From Marinobacter flavimaris (GTDB lineage Bacteria; Pseudomonadota; Gammaproteobacteria; Pseudomonadales; Oleiphilaceae): 64,000 nt of DNA. Made by a program: the position numbers and the translations under genes. Below are positions 16,786-26,628 of this stretch, piece after piece (positions within the stretch are counted from its first letter, which is position 1; the number at the start of each line of letters is the position of its first letter). Under the pieces are notes generated by a model. That model saw only the letters and a list, made by a program, of their open reading frames with translations, was not told the DNA's origin and did not search any database. The stretch lies in assembly GCF_002933295.1 (NCBI RefSeq), contig NZ_PSSW01000003.1, positions 434,001 through 498,000 on the forward strand, given 5' to 3'.

Positions 16786-17678
16786 ACTTCGTCATCGTGT
16801 TGGTTGCGTTGCTTGGCAGTGTCTGGCTGCTCGCCGTGATCGAAGGCTGGACGACAACCGGCCGCCTGCGTCTGACCGCGCCTCTGCTCAGCGGCCTGGC
16901 ATACCTCGGTCGTGAATCCATTGTGCCGCGTACGCCGGACCGGGTCTTTTTCGAGACGGCGCCGGTGCTACTGCTGATCGTCGCGGTGCTTGGCGCGGCG
17001 GTTCTGCCTCTGGCGCCGACCCTGGTGATCGCGGATCTGGCTACCGGTGCGCTGTTCATCAACGCGGCGCTTGCCTATGTGCTGGTGGCGCTGATCATGG
17101 CCGGCTGGGGCCCGAATGGCGCCTACGCCATGATCGGCGGCTGGCGATTCCTTGGCCAGCTCATCGCCTACGCCATGCTTATTGTCATGCCCATCACTGC
17201 GGTGGCGATGCGCGCCGAATCCCTGGTGACCACGGTGATCGTTGGCTCCCAAGACGGCTTGTGGAACATTGTCTATCAGCCGCTTGGTTTCGTGCTGTTT
17301 TTCATTGCCGCCATGGCGCTGGCGTTTCGTGCGCCTTTTGATCTGCCAACCGCACCCGGGGAACTGGGCGGGGGTGTGGACGCGGAATACACCGGCGTGC
17401 GCCTGGCGGTGTTGCGCCTGGCCAGGCTGACGCTGGTGATCACGCTGGCTTCCGCGACCACGGTGTTCTACCTCGGCGGTTGGCACGGGCCGCTGCTGCC
17501 GCCCTGGGCCTGGAGCCTGATCAAGACCCTGGCCGTGGCCGTGTCGATGCTCCTGGCGGGTCGGTATCTGCCGCGCATTCGCGAGGCGGATCTGATGAGG
17601 TGGTGCTGGATCCTGGGGATTCCCCTGGCACTGCTCAATATCATTGTTGTCGGTTTACTGGTTCTGGTGGTTCCATAA
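16782..17678 (+). CDS. NuoH-like subunit
   Basis: The 298-residue protein has about eight hydrophobic helices. Family landmarks include [41 protein letters not shown] and the strongly conserved [23 protein letters not shown]. The last corresponds to the E-x-E/Q loop of NuoH that faces the quinone pocket (compare [12 protein letters not shown] in the canonical NuoH). Several acidic positions of canonical NuoH are replaced by neutral residues in that loop ([15 protein letters not shown]). It overlaps the fusion gene by 4 bp and nuoJ-like by 1 bp. Confidence 0.87.
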   Translation: MNFVIVLVALLGSVWLLAVIEGWTTTGRLRLTAPLLSGLAYLGRESIVPRTPDRVFFETAPVLLLIVAVLGAAVLPLAPTLVIADLATGALFINAALAYVLVALIMAGWGPNGAYAMIGGWRFLGQLIAYAMLIVMPITAVAMRAESLVTTVIVGSQDGLWNIVYQPLGFVLFFIAAMALAFRAPFDLPTAPGELGGGVDAEYTGVRLAVLRLARLTLVITLASATTVFYLGGWHGPLLPPWAWSLIKTLAVAVSMLLAGRYLPRIREADLMRWCWILGIPLALLNIIVVGLLVLVVP

Positions 17679-18214
17679 TGTACGCTCAGGCTTTTTTTGT
17701 TGCCGTTTTCGGGCTGGCCGCCATCGGCTTCGGCGTGGTGGTGTTTCGCACATCGTCCATGGTGCGTTCCGCGCTGGCGCTGTTGTTTTCTCAGACTGCC
17801 GTCGGCTGCATGTTCCTGGCGATGCAGACCGAATTCCTGGGCGTGCTGCAGATCATGATGATGGCCACGGAGATGAGCATCATGGCGATTTTCATGGTGA
17901 TGTTCATGATGGACCCGGGCGGGATGGGGGGCATGGATATGACCCACCAGAAGCGCTTTTCAATTGGCGCTGGCGTGGTCGCTGCCGGTGTTGCGATAGT
18001 GGTCGCGTTTTGGGCCGATTGGGGACCTGTAACGGCCGAGGCGCCGGATGCGGCGATGCAGACACGGGCGCTGGGCATCGAGTTGCTGGGACGTTCCATG
18101 CTGATCTTCGAAACCGCCGGCGTTACTATCCTGACCGCAATGATCGCGGCCACGGCGGTGGCGATACCGGTGCAAACGACGGCCAATAGTGCTGACAAGG
18201 AGGATACGGAATGA
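17678..18214 (+). CDS. NuoJ-like subunit
   Basis: The start is ATG 17678, which overlaps the TAA of the nuoH-like gene and gives a 178-residue protein. It has about five membrane helices. The segment FRTSSMVRSALALLFSQTAVGCMFLAMQTEFLG followed by MMMATEMSIMAIFMVMFMMD (landmarks only) fits helices 2-3 of NuoJ. That region carries the pi-bulge and E-channel, but the usual [11 protein letters not shown] sequence is altered to a Met-rich form. Met-rich stretches (MDPGGMGGMDMTHQ) in a loop are unusual for NuoJ and could bind Cu(I). Its stop overlaps the nuoK-like start. Confidence 0.83.
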   Translation: MYAQAFFVAVFGLAAIGFGVVVFRTSSMVRSALALLFSQTAVGCMFLAMQTEFLGVLQIMMMATEMSIMAIFMVMFMMDPGGMGGMDMTHQKRFSIGAGVVAAGVAIVVAFWADWGPVTAEAPDAAMQTRALGIELLGRSMLIFETAGVTILTAMIAATAVAIPVQTTANSADKEDTE

Positions 18215-18522
18215 CTCTCGTCCTGATCGTGGCGCTTGTAACCGGTGCAATCCTGTTCGGTATTGGTGTTTATGGCGCGTTGTCCCAGACCAATCTGGTT
18301 ATGATCATGATGGGGGTGGAGCTGATTCTTGCGGGCGCGTTGGTGAACCTGGTCGCCTTCTGGCGTTTTCTGCACCCCGAAAGCTACTCCGGCCAGATGT
18401 TCGTGCTGGTGGTGATGACCGTCATGGCGGTCGAAATGGCGGTTGGCTTCGGTGTCGCGATTGCGCGTTTCCGGGCCAAGGGCTCGGTTGAAATGGAAGA
18501 AGCCGGGGACCTGAAAGGATGA
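18211..18522 (+). CDS. NuoK-like subunit
   Basis: The 103-residue, three-helix protein has the NuoK features. The first helix is followed by QTNLVMIMMGVELILAGALVN, with the conserved membrane Glu in MGVEL. A second conserved Glu follows in MTVMAVEMAVGF (TxxAxEAxxG in canonical NuoK). Both acidic residues of the proton path are therefore kept. ATGA overlaps join it to the nuoJ-like and nuoL-like genes. Confidence 0.88.
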   Translation: MTLVLIVALVTGAILFGIGVYGALSQTNLVMIMMGVELILAGALVNLVAFWRFLHPESYSGQMFVLVVMTVMAVEMAVGFGVAIARFRAKGSVEMEEAGDLKG

Positions 18523-20417
18523 GTGCAGTGCTTCTACCGATAATGCCACCGCTGATCGCGGCCATGGCGTTGCTGGTCCTGCGCCGGGGCTCCACGGCGC
18601 TGGTTCTCGGCGGGGCGACGTTGAGTCTGGGCGGCAGTCTATGGTTACTGACCCGGGTCGCCGGCGGGCAGGCCGAAACCCTGCTTCTGCCGGGGCTGCC
18701 AGACATGCCGCTTCGAATGGTTGCCGGACCTCTGGAAGCGCTGTTGACGGTGGCGGTGGCCACCGTAGGCACGTTCGTGCTGATTTATGCAGTTGGTTAT
18801 ATGAAGCGGGAGTCCGGCCTGTGCCGCTTCTACGCCGTAATGTCCCTGTTCCTGGCTGCCATGCAGGCGCTGGTGCTGTCCGGCGACTGGGTTCTGTTGC
18901 TGGCGGCCTGGGAATTGATCGGTTTGTGCAGTTACCTGCTGATTGGCTTCTGGTTCCAGCGACCCGAGGCCGCGGATGCCGCCGGTCGCGCTTTCCTCTA
19001 CACTCGTAGCGCCGATCTGGGTTTGTACGTGGCGGTATTTATGCTGATTGGGTCGGCCGGTACCGGCGAGATTGCCGCCTCCCTGGAGGCCGGCGGCAGT
19101 GCCTCGACCGCCGCGGGGCTTTTGTTGCTGCTGGCCGCCATGGGTAAGTCGGCCCAGGTCCCCTTGCAGGACTGGCTTATGCGCGCGATGGCGGGGCCGA
19201 CACCGGTCTCGGCGCTGCTGCACTCGGCCACCCTGGTGGCGGCGGGTGCTATCCTGCTGATCCGTTCGGCCCCGCTGCTGACACCCGAGGTGTTGCTCGT
19301 CGTCGGACTTGTCGGCGGCGTTACCACGGTGGCAGCCGGGGTTATTGCACTTGCCGAGCGTGATCTCAAACGCCTGCTCGCGGCTTCCACTGCCAGTCAA
19401 TATGGCTTGATGCTGGTTGCGGTTGGAGCCGGCGTTCCGCTGGCGGCTCTCATGCATTTGCTCGCCCATGCAGCCATCAAGAGCACCCTGTTTCTTGCCG
19501 CCGGAGACTTCCAGCATGCTCGCGGGGGTACCGGGTTCGATCAGTTGGAGGGGGTTGGTCGTGACAGACCCTGGACTTTTGCCGGCTTTGCGCTGGCAGC
19601 GCTGGCACTGGCCGGTATCCCGCCACTGAGTGGGTTCTTCTCCAAGGATGCGGTAATCGCCGCCGCCCTGTCTGCGCAGGGTGCCGCCTGGCTCGGCCCC
19701 CTGGCGCTGGCCGGTACCCTGCTGACCGGCGGCTATATGGCCCGGGCCTTGTGCCTGCTGTGGCGAGGCTCCGGAGAAACCCGCCCGGTTGCCGGTAGTG
19801 CCTGGATGACTTTGGGCGTTTGGGGGTTGGCGGTCCCTGCCACGATTCTCGGCCTGGCCTTCGGCCCCATCGAGGCCGTTCTTGATCTGCCCGCCGTCAC
19901 CGCAGGCACATTGGCCGTGCTCCTCGGGCTTCTTGCTGCCGCGTGTGGCCTCGGCCTGGGCTGGCTCGTGCCGGCTCCCCGCCTGCTAGGTCCGGTCTAT
20001 CCGTGGGCGCGACGCGGACTTTCCGTTGGCGGTGGGCTTACGGTCTGGGTCGGTAGGCCAGCAATGGCTGTAGCCCGAGGATGTGAGCGTTTGGAAGGGC
20101 GTCTGTATGAAGCTGTGCTTTCTCTTGGGCGCGCCGGTCTCTTCCTTGCCTCTGCGGGCGAGCGAACGGAGCGGGGCTTGTTCAAGATTGTGCTTTGCGT
20201 GGGCAGAGTGAGCCTGAGGGTCGCGACCTACGTGCGGTTTGGAGATGAACGCCGTATCGACGGCCTGATTTTCGCCCTGGTGGCGGCTGTGCGTGCACTG
20301 GGTGCACGAGCCCGAAACCTCCAAAGCGGCCTCATCCACCACAGCCTGGCGATCAGTGCGGTCGCAATCGCCGTCACATTGGCTGTTCTGCTTTTTGCTT
20401 CATCGACGAGCTTTTAG
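18519..20417 (+). CDS. NuoL-like antiporter subunit
   Basis: This 632-residue Mrp/NuoL-type protein has about 16 helices. Conserved landmarks include AAWELIGLCSYLLIGFW (Glu of TM5), GKSAQVPLQDWL with AMAGPTPVSALLHSATLV (Lys/His proton path), ERDLKRLLAASTASQYG and PPLSGFFSKD. The C-terminal part keeps an amphipathic stretch and a last hydrophobic helix (ISAVAIAVTLAVLLFA), consistent with the lateral helix HL. It has the residues expected of a proton-pumping antiporter subunit, in contrast to the degenerate peripheral part of the complex. Confidence 0.9.
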   Translation: MSAVLLPIMPPLIAAMALLVLRRGSTALVLGGATLSLGGSLWLLTRVAGGQAETLLLPGLPDMPLRMVAGPLEALLTVAVATVGTFVLIYAVGYMKRESGLCRFYAVMSLFLAAMQALVLSGDWVLLLAAWELIGLCSYLLIGFWFQRPEAADAAGRAFLYTRSADLGLYVAVFMLIGSAGTGEIAASLEAGGSASTAAGLLLLLAAMGKSAQVPLQDWLMRAMAGPTPVSALLHSATLVAAGAILLIRSAPLLTPEVLLVVGLVGGVTTVAAGVIALAERDLKRLLAASTASQYGLMLVAVGAGVPLAALMHLLAHAAIKSTLFLAAGDFQHARGGTGFDQLEGVGRDRPWTFAGFALAALALAGIPPLSGFFSKDAVIAAALSAQGAAWLGPLALAGTLLTGGYMARALCLLWRGSGETRPVAGSAWMTLGVWGLAVPATILGLAFGPIEAVLDLPAVTAGTLAVLLGLLAAACGLGLGWLVPAPRLLGPVYPWARRGLSVGGGLTVWVGRPAMAVARGCERLEGRLYEAVLSLGRAGLFLASAGERTERGLFKIVLCVGRVSLRVATYVRFGDERRIDGLIFALVAAVRALGARARNLQSGLIHHSLAISAVAIAVTLAVLLFASSTSF

Positions 20418-20432
20418 AGGAAACCCATATTC

Positions 20433-21902
20433 ATGTTACCACTTGTCTCGCTCACCCTGTTTTTGCCGCTGGTCGGCGCGGTGCTGATTCTGTGTCTTCC
20501 GAAGCCCGCAACGCGTACGGTACACGTCATAGCGATTATTACCGCCGCCCTTACACTGATCGGTGCTCTGTCCATGTGGTTTCAGGGTGCGAGCGGTGCA
20601 GGCTTTTCCCAGGTCGAAGAGCTGCAATGGATACCGGCCATCGGTGCCGCCTACCGGGTGGGAGTTGATGGGATCAGTCTGCCTTTGGTGCTGTTGAGCG
20701 CCGTTCTTTTCCTGGTTGCTGTGATCTATGCGTCGTCGCTTCGTGAACGTCCGCGCGCCTATATTGCTCTGGTACTTCTTCTGGAAACTGCGTCTATCGG
20801 TACCTTTACAGCCCTCGACGGTATCCTGTTCTACGTCTTCTTCGAGGTTTCCCTTGTCTCCATGTATTTCATGATCGCCGGGTGGGGCCACGAAGACAGG
20901 CAACGGGCAGCGTTGATGTTTTTTATATACACCTTGCTGGGAAGTCTGCCGCTTCTGCTTGCTATCCTCGGGCTTTATCTGGGCAGCCCCGAACCGACCT
21001 TCGACATGCGAGCCTGGATTGAGAATCCCCCCCTGGAGGGCGCGGCGGCCATGTGGGCATTGATCGCTATGCTGATCACCTTTGCGGTAAAGATCCCCGC
21101 GGTGCCCCTGCATACCTGGTTGCCCGCCGCACACGTGCAGGCGCCGACCGTCGGCAGCGTCATCCTCGCCGGCGTCATGCTGAAATTCGGCACTTACGGG
21201 CTGGTTCGATTTGCCCTGCAAATGACCCCAGATGCGTTCCGTGAAGCGGGCGTTGTTGTTCTTGTTCTCGGTGTTGTCAGCGCGCTCTACGGGGCTTTTG
21301 CCGCTCTGGCGCAGAGTGATCTGAAACGCTTGGTCGCCTATACGTCGGTTAACCACATGGGGTATGTCATTGTCGGTGTGGCCGTGGCGGCAATAACTCT
21401 GGATCCCTCGGTGCGAACTGTTGCTTTGGATGGTGCGGTATTGCAGATGTTCAGCCATGGACTGGTTACCGGTGCCTTGTTCTTGCTGGTGGGCATGATC
21501 CAGGACCGTGCCCACACCCGTGAAATGGGCGAATTGGGTGGGTTGCTCAAGACGGTCCCAATGCTCGGCTGGACCTTTGTGTTGGCGGCCTTTGCATCGC
21601 TGGGCTTGCCCGGGCTGGCGCACTTTCCGGCCGAGTTTCAGATATTTCTTGCCACTTTAAGCGCTTCGCCTGCCGCGGTGGTTGTGATTTTGGGTATTGC
21701 CATTATTGCCGGTACGTTTCTCAAAGCACTGCGGGAAACCTTTCTGGGCGAGCCCCGGCAGCGCTGGCAGTCCATGCCTGATTTGAGCGCTCGTGAGTGG
21801 CTTGCTGTGGGGCCATTGCTGGTGCTCACTGTCGGCACTGGCGTGGCACCCTCCTGGGTGCTGGGTATCATCCACCGCACTACATCGGCGCTGGCACTGT
21901 GA
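20433..21902 (+). CDS. NuoM-like antiporter subunit
   Basis: The 489-residue membrane protein carries NuoM landmarks. These are DGISLPLVLLSAVLF, YVFFEVSLVSMYFMIAGWG (conserved Glu), AVKIPAVPLHTWLPAAHVQA, PTVGSVILAGVMLKFGTYGL, QSDLKRLVAYTSVNHMGYV and HGLVTGALFLLVGM. Length and helices are normal. It begins 16 bp after the nuoL-like gene with AGAGGAAACC upstream, and its TGA overlaps the start of the nuoN-like gene. Confidence 0.9.
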   Translation: MLPLVSLTLFLPLVGAVLILCLPKPATRTVHVIAIITAALTLIGALSMWFQGASGAGFSQVEELQWIPAIGAAYRVGVDGISLPLVLLSAVLFLVAVIYASSLRERPRAYIALVLLLETASIGTFTALDGILFYVFFEVSLVSMYFMIAGWGHEDRQRAALMFFIYTLLGSLPLLLAILGLYLGSPEPTFDMRAWIENPPLEGAAAMWALIAMLITFAVKIPAVPLHTWLPAAHVQAPTVGSVILAGVMLKFGTYGLVRFALQMTPDAFREAGVVVLVLGVVSALYGAFAALAQSDLKRLVAYTSVNHMGYVIVGVAVAAITLDPSVRTVALDGAVLQMFSHGLVTGALFLLVGMIQDRAHTREMGELGGLLKTVPMLGWTFVLAAFASLGLPGLAHFPAEFQIFLATLSASPAAVVVILGIAIIAGTFLKALRETFLGEPRQRWQSMPDLSAREWLAVGPLLVLTVGTGVAPSWVLGIIHRTTSALAL

Positions 21903-23278
21903 TGGCTCGTGATCTTGCACTGTTGATTCCTGAAATTGCCGTACTGTTGACGGCTGTCGGTGCGCTGATCGCGGAAATGCTGCGTAGGCCGCAAATTGCG
22001 CTGCTGGTCGCAGTTAGCGGTCTGATCGTTGCCACGGGTCTGACCGTCAGTCTGATTGGTGAGGACACAACGGTGTTTGGTGGCAGTTTCCGGGTTGACG
22101 ACCTCAGTGTGTGGGCCAAACTCATTCTGCTGCCGGCCACCATCCTCGCCATATTTTTGGCGAGAGTGGATGTGAGAGGCACCGTGCGAGAGGGCACGGT
22201 TTACAGCCTGCTTTGCTTTGCCACCATCGGCGCGCTCGTTCTGGCAGGCGCGGGTGATACGATGTTCCTTGTATTGGGTACATTATTAACTGGCCTGGCC
22301 ACCTTTGCCTTGGTTGCCTACCCGGATACCGACCCTGCCACAGAGGCCGCCATGAAGTTTTTCGTGTTCGCCTCGGTCACAGGTGCGATCATGATTTTCG
22401 GCCTGAGTTACTGGTTCGGCGCTGCGGGATCCACGTTACTCGCGGATCTTCCTGGTATGGATACCATGCCAATGGCGGTTCTTCTTGGGTTCGTGGCGGT
22501 GGTTGTCGGTCTGGGTTACAAAGCCTCGCTGGTTCCATTCCATTTCTGGGCGCCAGATGCCTATGAGGGTGGGCCACTGTCAATAGCGGCCTACCTGTCA
22601 GTGGTGCCCAAGATCGGTGCTCTGTTCGCACTCGCTCAGGTGGTTCGCGATCTACCCCCGGAAAGTGGTTGGACCGCCATCATCGCCGGTCTGGCTGTTC
22701 TGACCATGACCTATGGTTATCTGGCCGCGCTGGTGCAGGATAACGTCGTTCGGCTGCTGGCCTATTCGTCGATTGCCCAATCCGGCTATTTCCTTCTGGG
22801 TATCCTGGCAGTCGGCGCCAGTGAACTTGCTCTGCCATCCATTATACTGTTTGCTGCCGCCTATGCGGCCATGAATCTGGGCGCTTTCGCCGTTGCCGCC
22901 AATATCGGACGGACTCTGAACGATTTTGACGGATTGGGGCGCGCCCAACCGCTTATTGGCATCGCAATGGTGGTCTTTCTGCTATCGCTGGTCGGGATTC
23001 CGCCACTTGCCGGCTTCGTTGGGAAGTTCCTGCTCTTCGCCGCCGTTATTGATGTCCAATTCACCTGGCTGGCGGTGGTTGCAATTGCCAACAGTGTACT
23101 TTCACTGGCGGTATATCTGCGCATTGTCGTGCCCATGTACCAGCAGGCGGCGACGGAATTCGCGCCGGTGGGCAAAGCTCTTGGCACGGTGGTAGTGACA
23201 ACCTTTGCTGCCACGCTGATCCTCGGTCTGGCGGCCCAGTTCTTTCTCTTGGGACTGGTAGCGTGGTCGTCGTCCTAA
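21902..23278 (+). CDS. NuoN-like antiporter subunit
   Basis: Starting at ATG 21902 (overlapping the nuoM-like TGA) the protein has 458 residues, normal for NuoN. Landmarks are ATEAAMKFFVFASVTGAI, GLGYKASLVPFHFWAPDAYEGG, QDNVVRLLAYSSIAQSGYFLLG and GIPPLAGFVGKFLLF, all with the usual Lys and Glu positions. It ends the operon. No terminator hairpin is obvious in the next 100 bp. Confidence 0.9.
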   Translation: MARDLALLIPEIAVLLTAVGALIAEMLRRPQIALLVAVSGLIVATGLTVSLIGEDTTVFGGSFRVDDLSVWAKLILLPATILAIFLARVDVRGTVREGTVYSLLCFATIGALVLAGAGDTMFLVLGTLLTGLATFALVAYPDTDPATEAAMKFFVFASVTGAIMIFGLSYWFGAAGSTLLADLPGMDTMPMAVLLGFVAVVVGLGYKASLVPFHFWAPDAYEGGPLSIAAYLSVVPKIGALFALAQVVRDLPPESGWTAIIAGLAVLTMTYGYLAALVQDNVVRLLAYSSIAQSGYFLLGILAVGASELALPSIILFAAAYAAMNLGAFAVAANIGRTLNDFDGLGRAQPLIGIAMVVFLLSLVGIPPLAGFVGKFLLFAAVIDVQFTWLAVVAIANSVLSLAVYLRIVVPMYQQAATEFAPVGKALGTVVVTTFAATLILGLAAQFFLLGLVAWSSS

Positions 23279-23534
23279 TTCCTCCCCTGGCGATGTTGGC
23301 AATCGTGCTGGCAATGGTTACTGCACGAAGGCCTCAATCGGTGCGATGAAGCCATATTAGTAGACAACACAGTCTGTGCGGTACCTGCTTTCAAAGCAGC
23401 GCCAGTATGAAGCCTTCAGATACCTTGCTCTACTCGATTATGCCCGCGGAGTTGCTGTTTCCTGCAGGTCTTGATTTATGGCAGTGAGTAGTGCGCTCTG
23501 CTGACTGAGGCCGGCTGGAAACAGTCTTGTGAAT

Positions 23535-23548
23535 TTGATCGGGATCAA
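23535..23548. promoter_or_regulatory. FNR/Anr-type box upstream of nuoA
   Basis: TTGATCGGGATCAA is an exact TTGAT-N4-ATCAA palindrome, the consensus for FNR and Anr. It lies 80 bp upstream of the nuoA start, suggesting oxygen-responsive control of the canonical complex I operon. Confidence 0.7.
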
Positions 23549-23573
23549 AAATTGAGAACGATTGCTCTGCTGA

Positions 23574-23590
23574 TTCAGTTCCGTTTCAGG
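23574..23590 (+). promoter_or_regulatory. TTCAGK-N5-TTCAGK box, site 3 (canonical nuo operon)
   Basis: TTCAGT at 23574-23579 and TTCAGG at 23585-23590 repeat with the same 11-bp period as at the copper promoters. The site is 38 bp before nuoA and 25 bp downstream of the FNR-type palindrome, so the two regulators could act together. Confidence 0.5.
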
Positions 23591-23628
23591 CTGGGCGGAT
23601 AGGGTGATGATTCAGAACAGGAGGGGGT

Positions 23629-24036
23629 ATGTCGGACACGGTCAATGAGTTGCTGGTCAACTACTGGGCAACCGGTTTTTTTGTGATCGCTGCCCTCGGC
23701 TTATGTGCCTTCATGGCAGGCGTTTCCAGCCTGCTTGGCGGGCGCAGCCATGGCGTCAGCAAAACCATCCCGTTTGAGTCCGGTATTGTCGGTGTCGGTG
23801 ACGCCCGCCAGCGGTTTTCCGTCAAGTTTTATCTGGTCGCGATGCTCTTTGTGATCTTCGATATTGAGGCGGTGTTTCTGTTTGCCTGGGCGGTTGTGAT
23901 TCCGGAAACGGGCTGGAGCGGGTTCTGGGGCGCGGCGGTTTTTATCCTGATACTGCTTGCCGGCCTGCTCTACGACAGTCGCTCCGGGGCGTTGGAGTGG
24001 GCCCCCGAGGGTTCTCAGGGACACGGGGAGGGCTAA
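23629..24036 (+). CDS. nuoA: NADH-quinone oxidoreductase subunit A
   Basis: The 135-residue protein has three helices and the NuoA signature [21 protein letters not shown] followed by [21 protein letters not shown] (landmark stretches). It is part of the membrane arm next to NuoH and helps form the quinone cavity. A GGAGGGGG ribosome-binding site lies just before the ATG. It is the first gene of a 13-gene operon in the gammaproteobacterial order A-B-CD-E-F-G-H-I-J-K-L-M-N. Confidence 0.95.
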   Translation: MSDTVNELLVNYWATGFFVIAALGLCAFMAGVSSLLGGRSHGVSKTIPFESGIVGVGDARQRFSVKFYLVAMLFVIFDIEAVFLFAWAVVIPETGWSGFWGAAVFILILLAGLLYDSRSGALEWAPEGSQGHGEG

Positions 24037-24120
24037 TCGTTCGGTTCCAGGGTGTATTCAGTTCCCGATGATTGTCGTCCGGACCTTGATCACTGTCAGC
24101 AAACCTTTATATGGAGACCA

Positions 24121-24801
24121 GCCATGCCTTACAGACTGACACGGGCCGAGGAAGAGCAGGAATCCAGTGACCGTTACCCGATGGGGCGCCGGCAGTCATC
24201 GGAGGAATACGTCAAAAGCCAGCTTGAACGCAACGTATTCACCGGCAAGCTGAGTGACGTCCTCAACTCGGCGGTGAACTGGGGGCGCAAGAACTCCTTG
24301 TGGCCCTATAACTTCGGCCTGTCCTGCTGCTACGTGGAAATGACCACCGCATTTACCTCGCCCCATGACATTGCGCGCTTCGGGTCGGAGGTGATCCGCG
24401 CCTCGCCGAGGCAGGCCGACTTTATGGTGATAGCGGGTACCTGTTTCATCAAAATGGCTCCGGTTATTCAGCAGCTCTACGATCAGATGCTGGAACCCAA
24501 GTGGGTCATTTCCATGGGCTCCTGCGCCAACTCCGGCGGTATGTACGACATCTATTCGGTGGTTCAGGGGGTTGACAAGTTCTTGCCCGTGGATGTCTAT
24601 GTAGCGGGCTGTCCGCCGCGGCCCGAGGCCTTCCTGCAGGCACTTCAGTTGTTGCAGGACTCGATTCAGGAGGAGCGCCGGCCGCTGTCCTGGGTCGTGG
24701 GGGATCAAGGGGTTTATAAGGCCGAGATGGGGTCCCAGCGGGAGCAGAAACGGAGCCAGCGAATCGAGGCCACCGAACTGAGGACTCCGGACAAACTCTG
24801 A
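24121..24801 (+). CDS. nuoB: NADH-quinone oxidoreductase subunit B
   Basis: The frame opens at 24052, but ATG 24124 ([11 protein letters not shown]) is the likely start. The stated left edge of 24121 is within one codon of it, after AGACCAGCC. The protein of about 225 residues binds the terminal cluster N2 and keeps all four ligands: two in [10 protein letters not shown], one in [12 protein letters not shown] and one in [26 protein letters not shown] is the conserved quinone-side loop. This is the direct contrast to the NuoB-like part of the fusion protein at 14815, which lacks these cysteines. Confidence 0.93.
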   Translation, partial: AMPYRLTRAEEEQESSDRYPMGRRQSSEEYVKSQLERNVFTGKLSDVLNSAVNWGRKNSLWPYNFGLSCCYVEMTTAFTSPHDIARFGSEVIRASPRQADFMVIAGTCFIKMAPVIQQLYDQMLEPKWVISMGSCANSGGMYDIYSVVQGVDKFLPVDVYVAGCPPRPEAFLQALQLLQDSIQEERRPLSWVVGDQGVYKAEMGSQREQKRSQRIEATELRTPDKL

Positions 24802-24849
24802 GCACCGCCTCCCGATTTGCCCAACCTTGACAGGAGATGAGTCAGTATC

Positions 24850-26628
24850 ATGAGCACAGACGCTCTCGACAGGCATGCACCGGCCCAGTCCGGCATTGAC
24901 CGGGCCCTCGGGCTTCTGGACGGATTCCGGGAACACATCGAGCACGTTCAGCCCACCCTGACCGGGCTTCCGGTGCTGTGGGTGCGACGTGAGCGGATAG
25001 TGGAGATACTGCGCCACCTGAAGGCGCCGCCGGCGTCTTTTTCCATGCTTTACGATCTCTCTGCCGTGGACGAGCGGCTCCGTGCCCACCGTGACGGGCT
25101 ACCAGCCGCGGATTTCACGGTCTTCTATCATCTGCTGTCGGTGGATCGTAATGAAGACCTGATCATCAAGGTGGCGCTGACCGGTGGCGACCCGAACCTG
25201 CCAAGCGTGACCCGGGTGTTTGCCAATGCCAACTGGTATGAGCGGGAAATCTGGGATCTGTTCGGCATTACCGCAACCGGCCATCCCCATCTGCAACGGC
25301 TGCTTATGCCGCCCACCTGGCATGGCCACCCATTACGCAAGGACTATCCCGCGCGGGCCACGGAATTCGACCCCTACACCCTGACAGTGGAGGGGCAGCA
25401 GACGGAGCAGGAGGCGCTGAAATTCGAACCGGAAGCCTGGGGCATGCAGCGTGAGCGGGATGGCAGCGAGTTCATGTTCCTCAATCTGGGCCCCAATCAT
25501 CCCTCTGCCCACGGTGCCTTCCGGATCGTGCTTCAACTGGACGGCGAGGAGATCATCGACTGCGTGCCGGATATTGGCTATCACCACCGGGGCGCGGAAA
25601 AAATGGCCGAGCGCCAGACCTGGCACAGCTTCATTCCCTATACCGACCGCATCGACTACACCGGCGGCGTAATGAACAACCTTCCCTATGTCCTTGCGGT
25701 TGAGAAACTGGCGGGTATCGAGGTGCCCGACCGGGTCAAGACGGTCCGGGTGATGATGGCGGAGATGTTCCGTATTAGCAGCCATTTGCTGTTCCTGGGG
25801 ACCTACCTGCAGGATCTGGGCGCCATGTCGCCGGTGTTCTACAGCTTCACTGACCGCCAGCGGGCCTACAAGGTGATTGAGGGCATCACCGGTTTTCGCA
25901 TGCATCCGGCCTGGTACCGGATCGGCGGCCTTGCCCAGGACCTGCCCGTGGGCTGGCAGCAACTGGTGCAGGAGTTCCTTGACTGGATGCCGCCGCGGCT
26001 GCGGGAATACGAGCTGGCCATGATGAGAAACGCCCTGGTGCGGGAGCGGACCCGGCATGTGGCTGCCTTCACCACCACCGAGGCCCTGGAATGGGGCGTG
26101 ACCGGTCCCAACCTGCGGGCCACTGGCTGCAACTTCGATCTGCGCAAACAGCGGCCCTATTCCGGCTATGAGAACTTCGACTTCGAGGTGCCTCTGGGGC
26201 AGCACGGAGACGTTTTTGACCGGGGCCAGCTGCGTATTGAGGAAATGCGGCAGAGCCTGCGCATTATCCAGCAATGCGTCGATCACATGCCCGCGGGCGA
26301 CTACAAGGCGGACCACCCGTTGACCACCCCGCCACCCAGGGAGCGGATGTTGCAGCACATCGAAACGCTGATCACGCACTTTCTGCAGGTGTCCTGGGGT
26401 CCGGTTCTGAAACCCGGCGAATCCCTGCAAATGGTGGAGGCCACCAAAGGCATAAACAGTTATTACCTGACCAGCGACGGCAATAACATGAGCTACCGAA
26501 CCCGCATCCGGACTCCGAGCTTTCCGCACCTGCAGCAGATACCGTCCTTGATGCGCGGAGGCTTCGTGCCGGACATGATCGCCCACCTGGGCAGTATCGA
26601 TTTCGTAATGGCAGACGTGGATCGCTGA
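24850..26628 (+). CDS. nuoCD: NADH-quinone oxidoreductase fused subunit C/D
   Basis: This 592-residue protein joins the 30-kDa NuoC domain (residues 1 to about 175; [35 protein letters not shown]) to the 49-kDa NuoD domain. The NuoD part has [52 protein letters not shown] and the end [14 protein letters not shown] followed by [12 protein letters not shown]. The fusion is characteristic of gammaproteobacteria. NuoD forms the quinone-binding pocket with NuoB. The stop overlaps the nuoE start. Confidence 0.95.
   Translation: MSTDALDRHAPAQSGIDRALGLLDGFREHIEHVQPTLTGLPVLWVRRERIVEILRHLKAPPASFSMLYDLSAVDERLRAHRDGLPAADFTVFYHLLSVDRNEDLIIKVALTGGDPNLPSVTRVFANANWYEREIWDLFGITATGHPHLQRLLMPPTWHGHPLRKDYPARATEFDPYTLTVEGQQTEQEALKFEPEAWGMQRERDGSEFMFLNLGPNHPSAHGAFRIVLQLDGEEIIDCVPDIGYHHRGAEKMAERQTWHSFIPYTDRIDYTGGVMNNLPYVLAVEKLAGIEVPDRVKTVRVMMAEMFRISSHLLFLGTYLQDLGAMSPVFYSFTDRQRAYKVIEGITGFRMHPAWYRIGGLAQDLPVGWQQLVQEFLDWMPPRLREYELAMMRNALVRERTRHVAAFTTTEALEWGVTGPNLRATGCNFDLRKQRPYSGYENFDFEVPLGQHGDVFDRGQLRIEEMRQSLRIIQQCVDHMPAGDYKADHPLTTPPPRERMLQHIETLITHFLQVSWGPVLKPGESLQMVEATKGINSYYLTSDGNNMSYRTRIRTPSFPHLQQIPSLMRGGFVPDMIAHLGSIDFVMADVDR

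Larger units (their letters stand above)
23279..23628. other. Regulatory spacer before the canonical nuo operon
   Basis: The 350-bp gap holds no credible gene. Its distal half contains the FNR/Anr-like palindrome (23535-23548) and the sixth TTCAGK-N5-TTCAGK box (23574-23590), listed separately. The proximal half shows nothing I can name. Confidence 0.6.
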
